Assembly: GCA_012514035.1 (NCBI GenBank)
Contig: JAAZBB010000004.1
Coordinates: 1 to 47,065 of the forward strand
Direction: 5' to 3'
DNA length: 47,065 bases
Source: Lentisphaerota bacterium
Lineage (GTDB): Bacteria > Verrucomicrobiota > Kiritimatiellia > CAIQIC01 > Lenti-01
The position numbers and the translations under genes are program-made. Every line of letters begins with the position of its first letter. Position 1 is the stretch's first letter. The notes under the pieces are model-generated. The model did not search any database. It saw only the letters and a program-made list of their open reading frames with translations, and was not told where the DNA came from. Positions 34,549 through 43,340 of the stretch are shown here, one piece after another.

Positions 34549-35385
34549 TTACTGAATGACCAGGCGCGTGGTCTTGACCAGCGCCTTCCACAGCTTTTCA
34601 GGCGTGTCGGCTTCCAGCAGCTTGTCTCGGTTTTCCGGCTTCTGGAAAGCCTGGGAGAGTCCGGCCAGCAGTTTGAGATAGAAGGCGCTGGCTGCGGTGG
34701 GAATGACCATGAAGAAGATGATGCGGGTGATGGCTTTGCCGGCCGGGTCGAACTTGATGCCCTTGGGCGCGATGCCCAGCGCCAGCGTCAGCGCCCCGCC
34801 TTCCACGCAGCGCACGTGCGGAAACGCCAGGCCGTTGTCCACCGCAGTGGCCACAATGGCCTCGCGCTGGCGGGCCGCCTCCAGCAGCTTGCCGGCGTCG
34901 TCCACGAATCCTTCGTCTTCCAGCTTGTGGCAGAGCTCGGCCAGGATCGAATCGCGATCCGTGCCCTTGAGCGCGGGAATCATCAGCGTTTCGGCGGAAA
35001 ACCGCTCGATGCCGATTTTGGGCGGATCGCTGCGGCGCGGGGCCTTGCGCGTGTTGCGGGCGCTGGATTGCCGGTGAAACAGCATCCGTGCACAGGAGGG
35101 GCACTGGTAGATATGCTCGGCCGCCCGCACTTTGTGCACCAGCGAAACCGGCAGCGCCATGCCGCAGGCCGTGCACACCCCGTTGACCACCGGCACGATG
35201 GCCAAGTGGTTCTTCTGCAGCAGCCGCTTGAACTGCAGATTGACATCCGCGGGCAGTTCGCGGGTCAGCGAGGCGATGGAGGAATCCAGCTGGTCCAGTT
35301 GGGACCCCGGCATGCCGACTTCCTGCTGGGCGCGGGCAATGGACAATTCTTGAAGTTGGACCAATAGATTGATGACCGGTTGCAT
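34549..35385 (-). CDS. Zinc-ribbon protein fused to a PTS EIIA (PtsN-like) domain
   Basis: 278 residues. Residues 1-60 are a helical coiled-coil-like segment (LLVQLQELSIARAQ). A four-cysteine zinc ribbon follows with C71-x2-C74 and C95-x2-C98 (CTACG, CPSC), as in the C-terminal ribbon of DUF164-type proteins. After a basic linker, an EIIA type 2 domain (about 127-278) carries the phospho-acceptor motif GLAFPHVR with His190. PtsN-type EIIA proteins regulate rather than transport sugar. The ribbon plus EIIA fusion is unusual and suggests binding of nucleic acid or a protein partner under phosphorylation control. The start has AGGAAG four bases upstream. No other PTS gene is visible; rpoN lies about 8 kb away. 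Confidence 0.82.
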   Translation of the reverse strand: MQPVINLLVQLQELSIARAQQEVGMPGSQLDQLDSSIASLTRELPADVNLQFKRLLQKNHLAIVPVVNGVCTACGMALPVSLVHKVRAAEHIYQCPSCARMLFHRQSSARNTRKAPRRSDPPKIGIERFSAETLMIPALKGTDRDSILAELCHKLEDEGFVDDAGKLLEAARQREAIVATAVDNGLAFPHVRCVEGGALTLALGIAPKGIKFDPAGKAITRIIFFMVIPTAASAFYLKLLAGLSQAFQKPENRDKLLEADTPEKLWKALVKTTRLVIQ

Positions 35386-35432
35386 GGACTTCCTAGGATG
35401 GGGGCAGTACGCTTGAACAGTTCGGAAAGTCC

Positions 35433-36209
35433 TTATACTCGCCCGGCCCGGCACTGTAAAGAAGTTTGCACATTCCGCGGCATTCGCGGCGTTTGCAGCC
35501 ACGCCCGCCGGCGTTCGACCGGGAGGCGCTCGATGGCATAACGCAACATGGTGCGCGGCATCCGCGCGGCGTGCGCCGCCAGAAAGGCCTCCAGCGCGGC
35601 GCGATCGCGCTTGCCGGCCTCGCGCAGCATCCAGCCGGCCGCCTTGTGCATCAGGTCTTCCGGATCGGCCAGCAGCCGGCCCGCCAGCCAAAAGGTGTTT
35701 TCCAGGCAGCCCTGCCGGATATGCTCCAGGGTGGCCACCATGGCGATGCGCCGTTCCCACAGGTTCGCGGATTTCGCCAGCTTGGCCAGTACCCGTCGCC
35801 CGCCGCCCGGCGGCAGGTGCCGGCCCACGATCCCCGGGGCGCTGGCATCCACCAGATCCCAGTTGTTCACCCGTTCCGCCCGCGCCAGGTAGAAATCGAA
35901 AATGGCCCGGCGCTCCACCGCGCCACCCGCCGCATAGGCCCGCACCAAGGCCGCCACGGCAAAGAACCGCGCCTCGTGGACCGGGGAATCGAGCAACTCG
36001 TTGGCGACCGCCAGGGACACCTCGGGAAACCGCGCGAGCACGGCGCGGGTCTGCGGAACCTTCAGGCCCCAGAACACATCCCCCTCCCCGTACTCGCCCG
36101 GACCGGTCTTGAAAAACCGCTGCAGAATCGCCGCCTGGGCGGGATGGCGGAGCCACTTCAGCTCCCGCAGCACCGCGTTCACTGTTGCGGACTTCCGCCG
36201 CTCCGTCAT
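35433..36209 (-). CDS. DNA alkylation repair protein (AlkD-like HEAT-repeat glycosylase family)
   Basis: 258 residues of helical repeats: LRHPAQAAILQRFFKTGPGEYGEGDVFWGLKVPQTR near the N-terminus (split here: YGEGDVFWGLKVP), VHEARFFAVAALV, NNWDLVDASAPGIVG, ERRIAMVATL, LMHKAAGWMLREAGKRD and MPRTMLRYAIERLP. These are family signatures of AlkD (PF08713), which excises positively charged alkylated bases such as 3-methyladenine. The catalytic WD pair is visible in NNWDLVD. The start overlaps the PG0541-like stop by ATGA, so repair is translationally coupled to the efflux operon. Confidence 0.9.
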   Translation of the reverse strand: MTERRKSATVNAVLRELKWLRHPAQAAILQRFFKTGPGEYGEGDVFWGLKVPQTRAVLARFPEVSLAVANELLDSPVHEARFFAVAALVRAYAAGGAVERRAIFDFYLARAERVNNWDLVDASAPGIVGRHLPPGGGRRVLAKLAKSANLWERRIAMVATLEHIRQGCLENTFWLAGRLLADPEDLMHKAAGWMLREAGKRDRAALEAFLAAHAARMPRTMLRYAIERLPVERRRAWLQTPRMPRNVQTSLQCRAGRV

Positions 36210-36502
36210 TTGAGCGTGTCCAGCACCGGCGTCGTGAAGGCCCAGACGCCGGTCTTGCCGCCGACCTCGTCGCGGAGCATCTGCAGGCGGCCCATCAGGC
36301 GCGCAGCCACCTCGTCGTCCACCACCACGAACGCGCCGGAATTTGCTCCGGGCCACACGTGGTTGTCCATCCGCGTTCCGCTCTTGGGCCCGCGGCCGGT
36401 CATCCGCTTCCAGCGCGACAATTCGATGATACCGAGCTCGTCGAGCATGTCCTGGATTTCATCGGTCAGCACGATGTCATGCATCATCCATACCATCTTC
36501 AT
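36206..36502 (-). CDS. PG0541-family transporter-associated protein
   Basis: 98 residues resembling the small PII-like proteins encoded beside RND pumps in Bacteroidetes and PVC bacteria (PG0541 family). It has MVWMMHDIVLTDEIQDMLD, then MTGRGPKSGTRMDNHVWPGAN and FVVVDDEVAARLM. It is cytoplasmic with no membrane segment. By position it is likely to modulate the RND pump or sense a ligand, but this is not proven. ATGA overlaps join it to the pump gene upstream and to alkD downstream. Confidence 0.75.
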   Translation of the reverse strand: MKMVWMMHDIVLTDEIQDMLDELGIIELSRWKRMTGRGPKSGTRMDNHVWPGANSGAFVVVDDEVAARLMGRLQMLRDEVGGKTGVWAFTTPVLDTLK

Positions 36503-39500
36503 GCGCGCACTCCCTTCTCGGCCGCCACCAGTTCGCGTCGCCGCGCACGGCGCGCGTGCGCGAGGCTGTAGATCGTCGGCACCAGCACCAGCGTGATCAG
36601 CATCGAGAATGTCAGCCCGCCGGCGACGGTCGCCGCCATCGGCTTCCAGGTCGCGGCGCCTTCGCCGCGGCTCAGGATCATCGGCACCATGGCCAGCGAG
36701 GTGGTCAGGGTGGTGATCAAGACGGGCCGCAGGCGCGAGCGGCCGGCGTTCACGATTGCGGCGTGGAGGTCCTGGCCGCGCGCGCGCAGCAGGTTGATGT
36801 AGTCGATCAGCACGATCGCGTTGTTCACCACCACGCCCACCAGTAGGATCATGCCGATGAACGACATGATGCTGACCGTCAGCCGCAGGACGGTCAGACT
36901 GATGGCCACGCCGGTGAAGGCAAAGGGAATGGCGAAGAGGATCAGGAACGGATCGAGCAGGCTTTCAAACTGCGACGCCATCACCATGAAGACCAACAGA
37001 ATGCCCAGCACCAGCATCAAGCCCATCTGGCGGAAGGATTCCTCCTGGTCCTCTGCGGTACCGCCGAAGTGCAAGCCGATGCCCGACGGCAACGGCACCT
37101 CCTCCGCCAGCCGTCGGCGCAGGTCGCGGACGACCTCGCCGCTGCTGCGCCCGAAGACGTCGGCGGTCACCTGGATCAGGCGTTCCTGGTTACGGCGGTC
37201 GATCTGCAGCGGACCGAGCCGCTCTGTCACGGCCGCCACGCTGTCAAGCCGGATGCGGCGGCCGGTCGGCAGCACGATGTCCGATTGCGCGATGTCCTCG
37301 ACGGTCCGCCGGTAGGATTCGTCCAGGCGCAGCACCACATCGTAGTCTTCGTCGGATTCGCGATACATCGTGGCCGTCGTGCCGTAGAAGAGCGTGCGCA
37401 CGCCGTTGGCCACCTGCGCCATGTTCAGTCCGTGGGCGGCGGCCTTCACGCGGTCGATCTCCACCCGGATCTCCGGCCGGCCCGGGTCGCGGCCGATTTC
37501 GGCGTCCACCGCGCCGGGCGTGGTATTCACCACCGCCAGCACCTGCTCGGCCACGCTTTGCAGGATGTCGAGGTCGAACCCGAGCACGTCGATCACGATG
37601 GGTTTCTGGCCGCCGCCGGGGCCCATCTGGGCAGTCTCCAGGTTGAACTTCTGCACTTCGGGCCAGCGCGCAACGACATCGGCGATGGCCCGCCCGATCT
37701 CCTTCACGCTGCGGTCGCGCTGCGTCTGCGAGACGAGGCTGAGCATGACGTTCCCGACGTGCGAGCCACCCTGGCCCATGCCGCCGGAATCGCCGCAGCG
37801 CCAGGCATGGACCCGCACGTTCCCGGGCCCGGCCTCCTGCAGCGCCACGTCGAGGATCCGCTGGCCCACCGCTGCGGTCTCCTCCACGCGCGTGCCGATG
37901 GGCGTCTGGTAGCGCAGGGTCAGCCGCCCGTTGTCCTCCTCGGGCGAATACTCCGAGCCCAGCCCCAGGAAGAGGAACACGCTGCCCGCGAACACGGCCA
38001 CGGCCACCGCCACCACCACGCCGCGTCGGCGCAGCGACCGGTCCAGCAGCCGCGAGTAGGCCGCGTCCAGCGCCGCGAACCGCGACTCGCTCCAGGCCAA
38101 AAAGCCCGCCAGCACGCGCCCGTGCGCCCGCCGCTTTCCCGGAATCTGCAGCAGGCGCGAGCCCAGCATCGGCGTCAGCCACAGGGCGCAGACCAGGCTG
38201 GCCAGTAGCGTCGCCACCAGCAGGCCGCCCAACTGCTTGAACATGATGCCCGCCTCGCCCTTCAGGAAGATCAGCGGCACGAACACCACGATCGTCGTCA
38301 GCGTCGAGGCACTGACCGCGGTACCGACCTCCTCGGCGCCGAACATCGCGGCCTCACGGGGAGCCGTGCCCCGCTCCACCTTGGTCGAGATGTTTTCCAG
38401 CACCACCACCGCATTGTCCACCACCATCCCCATCGCAATCGCCAGGCTCGCCATCGAGATGATGTTGATCGTCCACCCCATCGTCCACAGGAAGATGGCC
38501 GCCAGGATCAGCGAAAACGGAATGGTCAGCACGATGATCAGCGAGGACCGCACGTTGCGCAGGAAGAAGAACGTCGTCAGCACCACGAACACGAATGCCC
38601 AGCGCACCGTCAGCCCCACGTTGCCGATCGACTGCGTGATCTGCTCGCTGGTGTCGAAGATCGGGTGGATCTCGATGTCCCGCGGCAGGGTCGGCAGGAT
38701 GTTCTCCGTCAGCTCGCGCGTGACCTCCTTGGCCGTCTCCACCGTGTTGGCACCGGAGCGCTTCTGGATCATCATCATGATCGCGCGGCGGCCCATCACG
38801 TTGGACAGGCGGACTTCCTCGGCGAAGCCATCCTCGACTTCGGCCACGTCGCGCAGGCGCACGAGCGCGCCAGCCGCGGACCGGATCACGATTTCGCCGA
38901 TCTGCTCCGGGGCCGTGTATTCGCCTGGCACGCGGATCGTGTAGTCGATGCGCCCCACCTTCACGTTGCCCGCCGGCAGCGTCACGTTTTCCCGGGCCAG
39001 TGCGGCCGCCACGTCGTCGAAGACCAGCCCGTAGCCCGCCAGACGTGCCGGATCAAGCCGGACGTTGATCTGCCGCTCGAGCCCGCCAAACAGGTTGACC
39101 GCGCCCACGCCGGGCAGGCGCTTCAAGGGATCGGCGATCTCGTTGTTCGCGATCTCCTCGAGGGTTTCGATGCTTTCGCGGCAGGTGATGCCGTAGAACT
39201 GGATGGGAATCTGGGAGGTGTTGAACTTCCGGAGCACGGGGGGATCCGCGTCCTCCGGCAGCGACTTACGGATGCGCTCGAGGTTGCTGCGAATGTCGTT
39301 GGAGGCCTCGTCGAGGTTCGTGCCCCAGGTGAATTCGCAGGTCACGCTGGAAATGCCCTCGATGGTGGCGCTGGTCATCTCCTCGAGGCCGTTGACCGTA
39401 CCCAGCGCGCGCTCGACGACCTTGGTCACCATGCTTTCGACGTCCTCGGCGCTGACGCCCTCCCAGGTGGTCACCACCGTCACGGTCGGCCGCTCGATTT

Positions 39501-39615
39501 CCGGCAGCAAATCCACCGGAAGCTGCGTCACCATGACCCCGCCCAGCACGAAAACAGCCAGGAAGAACATCAGCGTGGTGACGGGCTTTTGGACGCCCAG
39601 TTCAGGCAGTTTCAT
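36499..39615 (-). CDS. RND efflux pump inner-membrane transporter (HAE1/AcrB-like)
   Basis: 1,038 residues, the family's usual size, with twelve membrane helices and two large periplasmic loops. Helix 4 carries GMVVDNAVVVLENI with the paired aspartate-type proton relay, and the second half repeats with GVVVNNAIVLIDYIN. The first helix MKLPELGVQKPVTTLMFFLA is typical. It exports drugs, lipids or metabolites from the periplasm and inner membrane using the proton gradient. It is preceded by the fusion protein (six bases) and overlaps the PG0541-like gene. The second half lacks the aspartate of helix 4 by design, as in the family. Confidence 0.94.
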   Translation of the reverse strand: MKLPELGVQKPVTTLMFFLAVFVLGGVMVTQLPVDLLPEIERPTVTVVTTWEGVSAEDVESMVTKVVERALGTVNGLEEMTSATIEGISSVTCEFTWGTNLDEASNDIRSNLERIRKSLPEDADPPVLRKFNTSQIPIQFYGITCRESIETLEEIANNEIADPLKRLPGVGAVNLFGGLERQINVRLDPARLAGYGLVFDDVAAALARENVTLPAGNVKVGRIDYTIRVPGEYTAPEQIGEIVIRSAAGALVRLRDVAEVEDGFAEEVRLSNVMGRRAIMMMIQKRSGANTVETAKEVTRELTENILPTLPRDIEIHPIFDTSEQITQSIGNVGLTVRWAFVFVVLTTFFFLRNVRSSLIIVLTIPFSLILAAIFLWTMGWTINIISMASLAIAMGMVVDNAVVVLENISTKVERGTAPREAAMFGAEEVGTAVSASTLTTIVVFVPLIFLKGEAGIMFKQLGGLLVATLLASLVCALWLTPMLGSRLLQIPGKRRAHGRVLAGFLAWSESRFAALDAAYSRLLDRSLRRRGVVVAVAVAVFAGSVFLFLGLGSEYSPEEDNGRLTLRYQTPIGTRVEETAAVGQRILDVALQEAGPGNVRVHAWRCGDSGGMGQGGSHVGNVMLSLVSQTQRDRSVKEIGRAIADVVARWPEVQKFNLETAQMGPGGGQKPIVIDVLGFDLDILQSVAEQVLAVVNTTPGAVDAEIGRDPGRPEIRVEIDRVKAAAHGLNMAQVANGVRTLFYGTTATMYRESDEDYDVVLRLDESYRRTVEDIAQSDIVLPTGRRIRLDSVAAVTERLGPLQIDRRNQERLIQVTADVFGRSSGEVVRDLRRRLAEEVPLPSGIGLHFGGTAEDQEESFRQMGLMLVLGILLVFMVMASQFESLLDPFLILFAIPFAFTGVAISLTVLRLTVSIMSFIGMILLVGVVVNNAIVLIDYINLLRARGQDLHAAIVNAGRSRLRPVLITTLTTSLAMVPMILSRGEGAATWKPMAATVAGGLTFSMLITLVLVPTIYSLAHARRARRRELVAAEKGVRA

Positions 39616-39621
39616 CGTGGC

Positions 39622-40755
39622 CTACTCTGCCGCTTCCGCGGCGGCCACGCGTTCGATCGGCGCGCCGTCGGTCAATTTATTCTGCCCCATCACCACGTAC
39701 TCGTCGCCCGCAGCCAGCCCCTCGAGAATCTCGACGTAAGCGCCGTCGCGGATGCCCGTCCGAACGTCGGTGGCGTGCGCCTGGCCGTCCCGCACCGTAA
39801 AGACCAGCTGGCGGTTCAGCACGCGGATCACGGCGGATGCCGGCACCGCCATCGCGCCCGGACTGGTCGCCAGGGTTAGCTTGGCCGTGGCGTACATGCC
39901 CGGGCGCAGCGGCCAGGTGCCATTGGATTTTTCATTGTCCAGATGCACTTCCGCCCGGACGGTGCGCGTGGCCGGATCCGCTTCCGGGTAGACACGGGCA
40001 ATCACGCCATCCATTTCCCGGTCCCGCCAGACATCCGTCGTCACCGCCACCCGTGTTTGCCCCTCTTCCAGCATCGGCAGCAGCCGGGCCGGAATCGCCA
40101 GCATCAGCCGCAGGGGATTCATCTGCGCAATCCGGACAATGGCCGCCGAGGGCCCGACCATGGCGCCCGGATCCATGCGGCGCTCGGTCACCACCCCGTC
40201 CATCGGCGCGCGGATGAATGTTTCGTCCAGGTTCACCTGGGCCAGCGCCAACTGGGCCTTGGCCTGGGCCAGCGCGGCCTGGGCGCTCTCGTGCGCAGTG
40301 ACGGCCGCATCGCGCGCCTGTTCCGTGGCCACTTCCTCCGCAAACAGAGCCTCGAGTCGCCGGCGCTCCCGGTCGCGGTCGGCCAGGGTGACTTCCGCCT
40401 GCCGTTGCTGCGCCTCCGCCAGCGCCACCTGTGCTTCGAGTTCCCGGCGGTCGATCGCGGCAATGACCTCGCCGGCCTTCACCTCAGCCCCCTCCGCCGC
40501 CGGTTGGCCGTTTTCCAATTCCACTTTTTCCAACCGCCCCTGGATCTTCGGTTTCACTTCCACCGCCAGAGGCGATTCCAATTCCCCGGTGAACAGCAGC
40601 ACCTCGGAGATGTCCCGGCGCTCCACGAATGCCGTCCGCACCGGCACCGGCCCGCGGGCCTTCTGCTGGCCGTTGTTCTGTTCCGCGGGCTTCCTGGAAC
40701 AACCCGCCGCCAGCGCGATGGCCAGCGCGGCAACAAGCAAAATGTTCTTTTTCAT
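39622..40755 (-). CDS. RND efflux periplasmic adaptor (membrane fusion lipoprotein)
   Basis: About 377 residues. The signal peptide MKKNILLVAALAIALAAGC ends in a lipobox. Then come the adaptor parts: beta barrel and lipoyl half-motifs (VEVKPKIQGRLEKVELENGQPAAEGAEVKAGEVIA and LNETFIRAPMDGVV-like segment with TFIRAPMDGVV), a long helical hairpin (about 100-180, rich in Ala/Arg/Glu), and the C-terminal barrel. The start at 40755 has GGAG eight bases upstream; an ATG at 40776 overlaps the previous stop by ATGA and is possible. It bridges the pump and the outer membrane channel. Confidence 0.92.
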   Translation of the reverse strand: MKKNILLVAALAIALAAGCSRKPAEQNNGQQKARGPVPVRTAFVERRDISEVLLFTGELESPLAVEVKPKIQGRLEKVELENGQPAAEGAEVKAGEVIAAIDRRELEAQVALAEAQQRQAEVTLADRDRERRRLEALFAEEVATEQARDAAVTAHESAQAALAQAKAQLALAQVNLDETFIRAPMDGVVTERRMDPGAMVGPSAAIVRIAQMNPLRLMLAIPARLLPMLEEGQTRVAVTTDVWRDREMDGVIARVYPEADPATRTVRAEVHLDNEKSNGTWPLRPGMYATAKLTLATSPGAMAVPASAVIRVLNRQLVFTVRDGQAHATDVRTGIRDGAYVEILEGLAAGDEYVVMGQNKLTDGAPIERVAAAEAAE

Positions 40756-40772
40756 GCTGTGGTCTCCAAATT

Positions 40773-42248
40773 TCATTCGACCGATCCGCCGGATCTGGCG
40801 CCGCCCCTCAGCACCGGTTCATCGGGCAACGCGTCGGACGCCAGCAAGCCCATGGCCTGCTGCAGCGCCACCCGGGCCAGGGCATGGTCGAAAATCGACT
40901 GATAATAATTCGCGGAAGCCTTGGTCAGGGCCTGGCGTGCATCCATGACTTCCACGGGGGTGTTCTGCCCTTCCTTCAGTCCGGCTTCCACCAGCCGCAG
41001 CGCTTCCCGGGCCGTCTCCAGATTCTGGCTCTGCGAATGGGCAAACTCCTCGGCTGTTTTCAGCGACAGCACCGCCTGGCGAATTTCGCTCACGGCCTTG
41101 TCCTCCGCGTCGTGCAGGGCAATCTCCAGTTGCTTCCGCTTGGCCCGCTCCTGGATCAACGTGCCCCGCCGGTCCAAGCCGTCGAAGATCGGCAGGGCCA
41201 CCTGCACCCCCGCCTGCCATTCATCGCCCCACTGGTCCCGGGACGCATCGTGCGGATCGGGATTGGCCCACGACTGCGAGACATAGCCCGACACGTCCGG
41301 CAGGTAGCGGCTGCGGGCGGCCGCCACGCTCTCCTCCTGCAGGCGCAGGGCATATTCCGCCACGATCAGGTCCGCTCGCTGCTCCAGCGCCGTTTGCACC
41401 GCGTCGCCGAACGGAATCTGCTCGATCACCAGCGGAATCTCGTCCACCAGATCCGCTTCGCTCTCCGGAGAAGCCCCCATCAGCCGGTACAGTGCCGTAA
41501 ACGCCACGTCCCGCTCGTTGCGCGCCTGCAGCACCTGCGCGCGGAAGTTGGACACCTCCACCTGTGCCCGCAATTCATCGTAGTTCGAGGCCATGCCCTG
41601 CCGCCGCCGGGCCCGGGCATCCTCCAACTGCCGCTCCGCCGTTTTCAGCGCCGTCTGGTTGACCGCCAGCAGGTGTCCGCTCAGCACGGCCCGGTAGTAG
41701 GCACGAATGGTTTCCCGCTGGACGGCTTCCGTGGCCGCGCGGATGGAGGCCCGGGTCCATTCGTCGTAGAGCTTCGCGGCCCGCAGCGCCGCGCCGATCC
41801 GCCCATTAAACAGCGGTTGGGTCAGCCGCAGGCCTGTCGAGTATTGGTCCTGATAGCGGGTGGTATAGGCCGTGCCTTCCGGCCCCGCCGCCGACCGCTC
41901 CTCATCCAGTCGCACGTATTCCCCCGTCAGGTTCAGCGCCGGCAGGGCTTCCGACCAGGAGGCCTGAATCCGTCCCCGGGCGATCTCCTGCCCCTCCCGT
42001 TCCTGTTGGAGAGTGCGGTTGTAGCCTTGGGCCAGCGCCACCGCCTCCCACAGCAGCAGCGGTCCTGACAAATACACCCCGCTTCCGGTGGTCTCCTGCC
42101 TGGACAAGTCTTCGACCCGACTGGCGGCCGCTTCCGCGCGAATCATCCGCATCTCCTGGACATCCGGAACCCCCACGCACCCCGCCAGCATCGCCAGCGC
42201 CAGGACCGCCCCTCCTGCCCGCCGGATCTCATTTCTCGTCAAGTTCAT
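40773..42248 (-). CDS. Outer membrane efflux factor (TolC/OprM-like lipoprotein)
   Basis: 491 residues with a lipoprotein signal ending LAMLAGC. The rest has two long helical-hairpin repeats typical of TolC family channels (ALNLTGEYVRLDEERSAAG, RIGAALRAAKLYDEWTRA, AYYRAVLSGHLLAVNQTALKTAERQLEDA and the second half KAVSEIRQAVLSLKTAEEFAHSQSQNLETAREALRLVEAGLKEGQ, quoted here only as landmarks LSLKTAEEF and AGLKEGQNTP). It completes a tripartite pump. It is first in the efflux operon, 32 bases after the aminotransferase stop. No strong ribosome site is visible. Confidence 0.92.
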   Translation of the reverse strand: MNLTRNEIRRAGGAVLALAMLAGCVGVPDVQEMRMIRAEAAASRVEDLSRQETTGSGVYLSGPLLLWEAVALAQGYNRTLQQEREGQEIARGRIQASWSEALPALNLTGEYVRLDEERSAAGPEGTAYTTRYQDQYSTGLRLTQPLFNGRIGAALRAAKLYDEWTRASIRAATEAVQRETIRAYYRAVLSGHLLAVNQTALKTAERQLEDARARRRQGMASNYDELRAQVEVSNFRAQVLQARNERDVAFTALYRLMGASPESEADLVDEIPLVIEQIPFGDAVQTALEQRADLIVAEYALRLQEESVAAARSRYLPDVSGYVSQSWANPDPHDASRDQWGDEWQAGVQVALPIFDGLDRRGTLIQERAKRKQLEIALHDAEDKAVSEIRQAVLSLKTAEEFAHSQSQNLETAREALRLVEAGLKEGQNTPVEVMDARQALTKASANYYQSIFDHALARVALQQAMGLLASDALPDEPVLRGGARSGGSVE

Positions 42249-42280
42249 CTGTTTGCCAGTCGTTGCGTCTTGCCATCAGG

Positions 42281-43252
42281 TTACATCACCGGGGTCAGCA
42301 TCGCCGGATTTTTCAGGTCTTCCTCGAACAGGCGGCTCAGTTCGCGCCAGACCGGCCCCGGCTTGCCGTCCCCCACCGGCCGCCCGGCAAACACCGTCAC
42401 CGCCGTCACATGCGGACTGGTGCCGAACACCAGCATTTCCGCCGCCTGTTCCAGTTCGGAACGCGGCACATCCGCCTGTTCAACGCCCGCGAGCACGCCT
42501 GCCGGTACGAGTTTCTCCCGCGCCAGCTCCAGCACCCGCAGCATGGTGGTCCCCAGCAGGATGTGATCCGGCCGCGGCACCTGCAATACACGGGCGGCCG
42601 TCACGATGCCGAAATTTTCCGTGGGCAGTTCGGTCATGTGCCCGTCCTTGTCGAACCCCAGCATGAAATCCACGCCGGCATCCACCGCCTGCTTTTTCAT
42701 CAAGACATTGGGCAGATAGTTCACGCTCTTGACCTGCGCAAACATGCCCTCCTTGTTCGGCACGGCGCTCATCCCCACCCGGGCGCCCTCCGGATGCGCC
42801 TGCATGAACGGCGGCGGCAGCCGGATCGCCAGCACCATCAGCAGCGGCACCGGACACTCGTAGGGATTCGCCGAGTGCCCGCCGGGGCCGCGCGACACGA
42901 AAACGCGGATCAACGCATCCCGCTGCCCCCCCGCCTGCAGCACCTCTCCGATGATCCGCCGGATGTCCTCGCGGCTCCAGGGCATCTCCAGCGCAATCGC
43001 CTTCGCGCCGTTCTCCAGCCGCGCCAGGTGCGCTTCCAGATTATACACCGCCCCGTCCACGCACTTGAACGTCTCGAACAGTCCGTCGCCCCGGTGCACC
43101 ATGTGATCGTCCAGCGGCACCACCATCAGGTTCGGCTCCGTCGTGATGCCGCCCCACCAGCTCGAATACATCGCATAATAGTTCGCGTGATATGCCGGCT
43201 TGTGCCCCCGGCAGAACGCCGCAAAATCCTCCAAACCAAAATTTCTGCTCAT
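42281..43252 (-). CDS. Class IV aminotransferase (branched-chain aminotransferase-like)
   Basis: 323 residues with the fold-type IV PLP enzyme pattern: HRGDGLFETFKCVDG, the lysine that should bind PLP in QVKSVNYLPNVL (Lys175), the ELPTENFGIV segment, and GTTMLRVLELA. This family includes branched-chain aminotransferase, D-amino acid aminotransferase and aminodeoxychorismate lyase; the substrate is not certain. The extra N-terminal part (AAFCRGHKPAYHANYYAMYSSWWGG) is longer than the minimal core. It could supply the last step of leucine synthesis, with leuA in the same window. It lies 88 bases downstream of rpoN on the same strand. Confidence 0.86.
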   Translation of the reverse strand: MSRNFGLEDFAAFCRGHKPAYHANYYAMYSSWWGGITTEPNLMVVPLDDHMVHRGDGLFETFKCVDGAVYNLEAHLARLENGAKAIALEMPWSREDIRRIIGEVLQAGGQRDALIRVFVSRGPGGHSANPYECPVPLLMVLAIRLPPPFMQAHPEGARVGMSAVPNKEGMFAQVKSVNYLPNVLMKKQAVDAGVDFMLGFDKDGHMTELPTENFGIVTAARVLQVPRPDHILLGTTMLRVLELAREKLVPAGVLAGVEQADVPRSELEQAAEMLVFGTSPHVTAVTVFAGRPVGDGKPGPVWRELSRLFEEDLKNPAMLTPVM

Positions 43253-43340
43253 GGGCTGCGACCCTGGGCCCCGATGGAACTGGTGCCCCGGTTCTTTCCT
43301 GCTTTCCTGTATTTCCTGTTTTCCGGCTGAGTTCGTTCGT

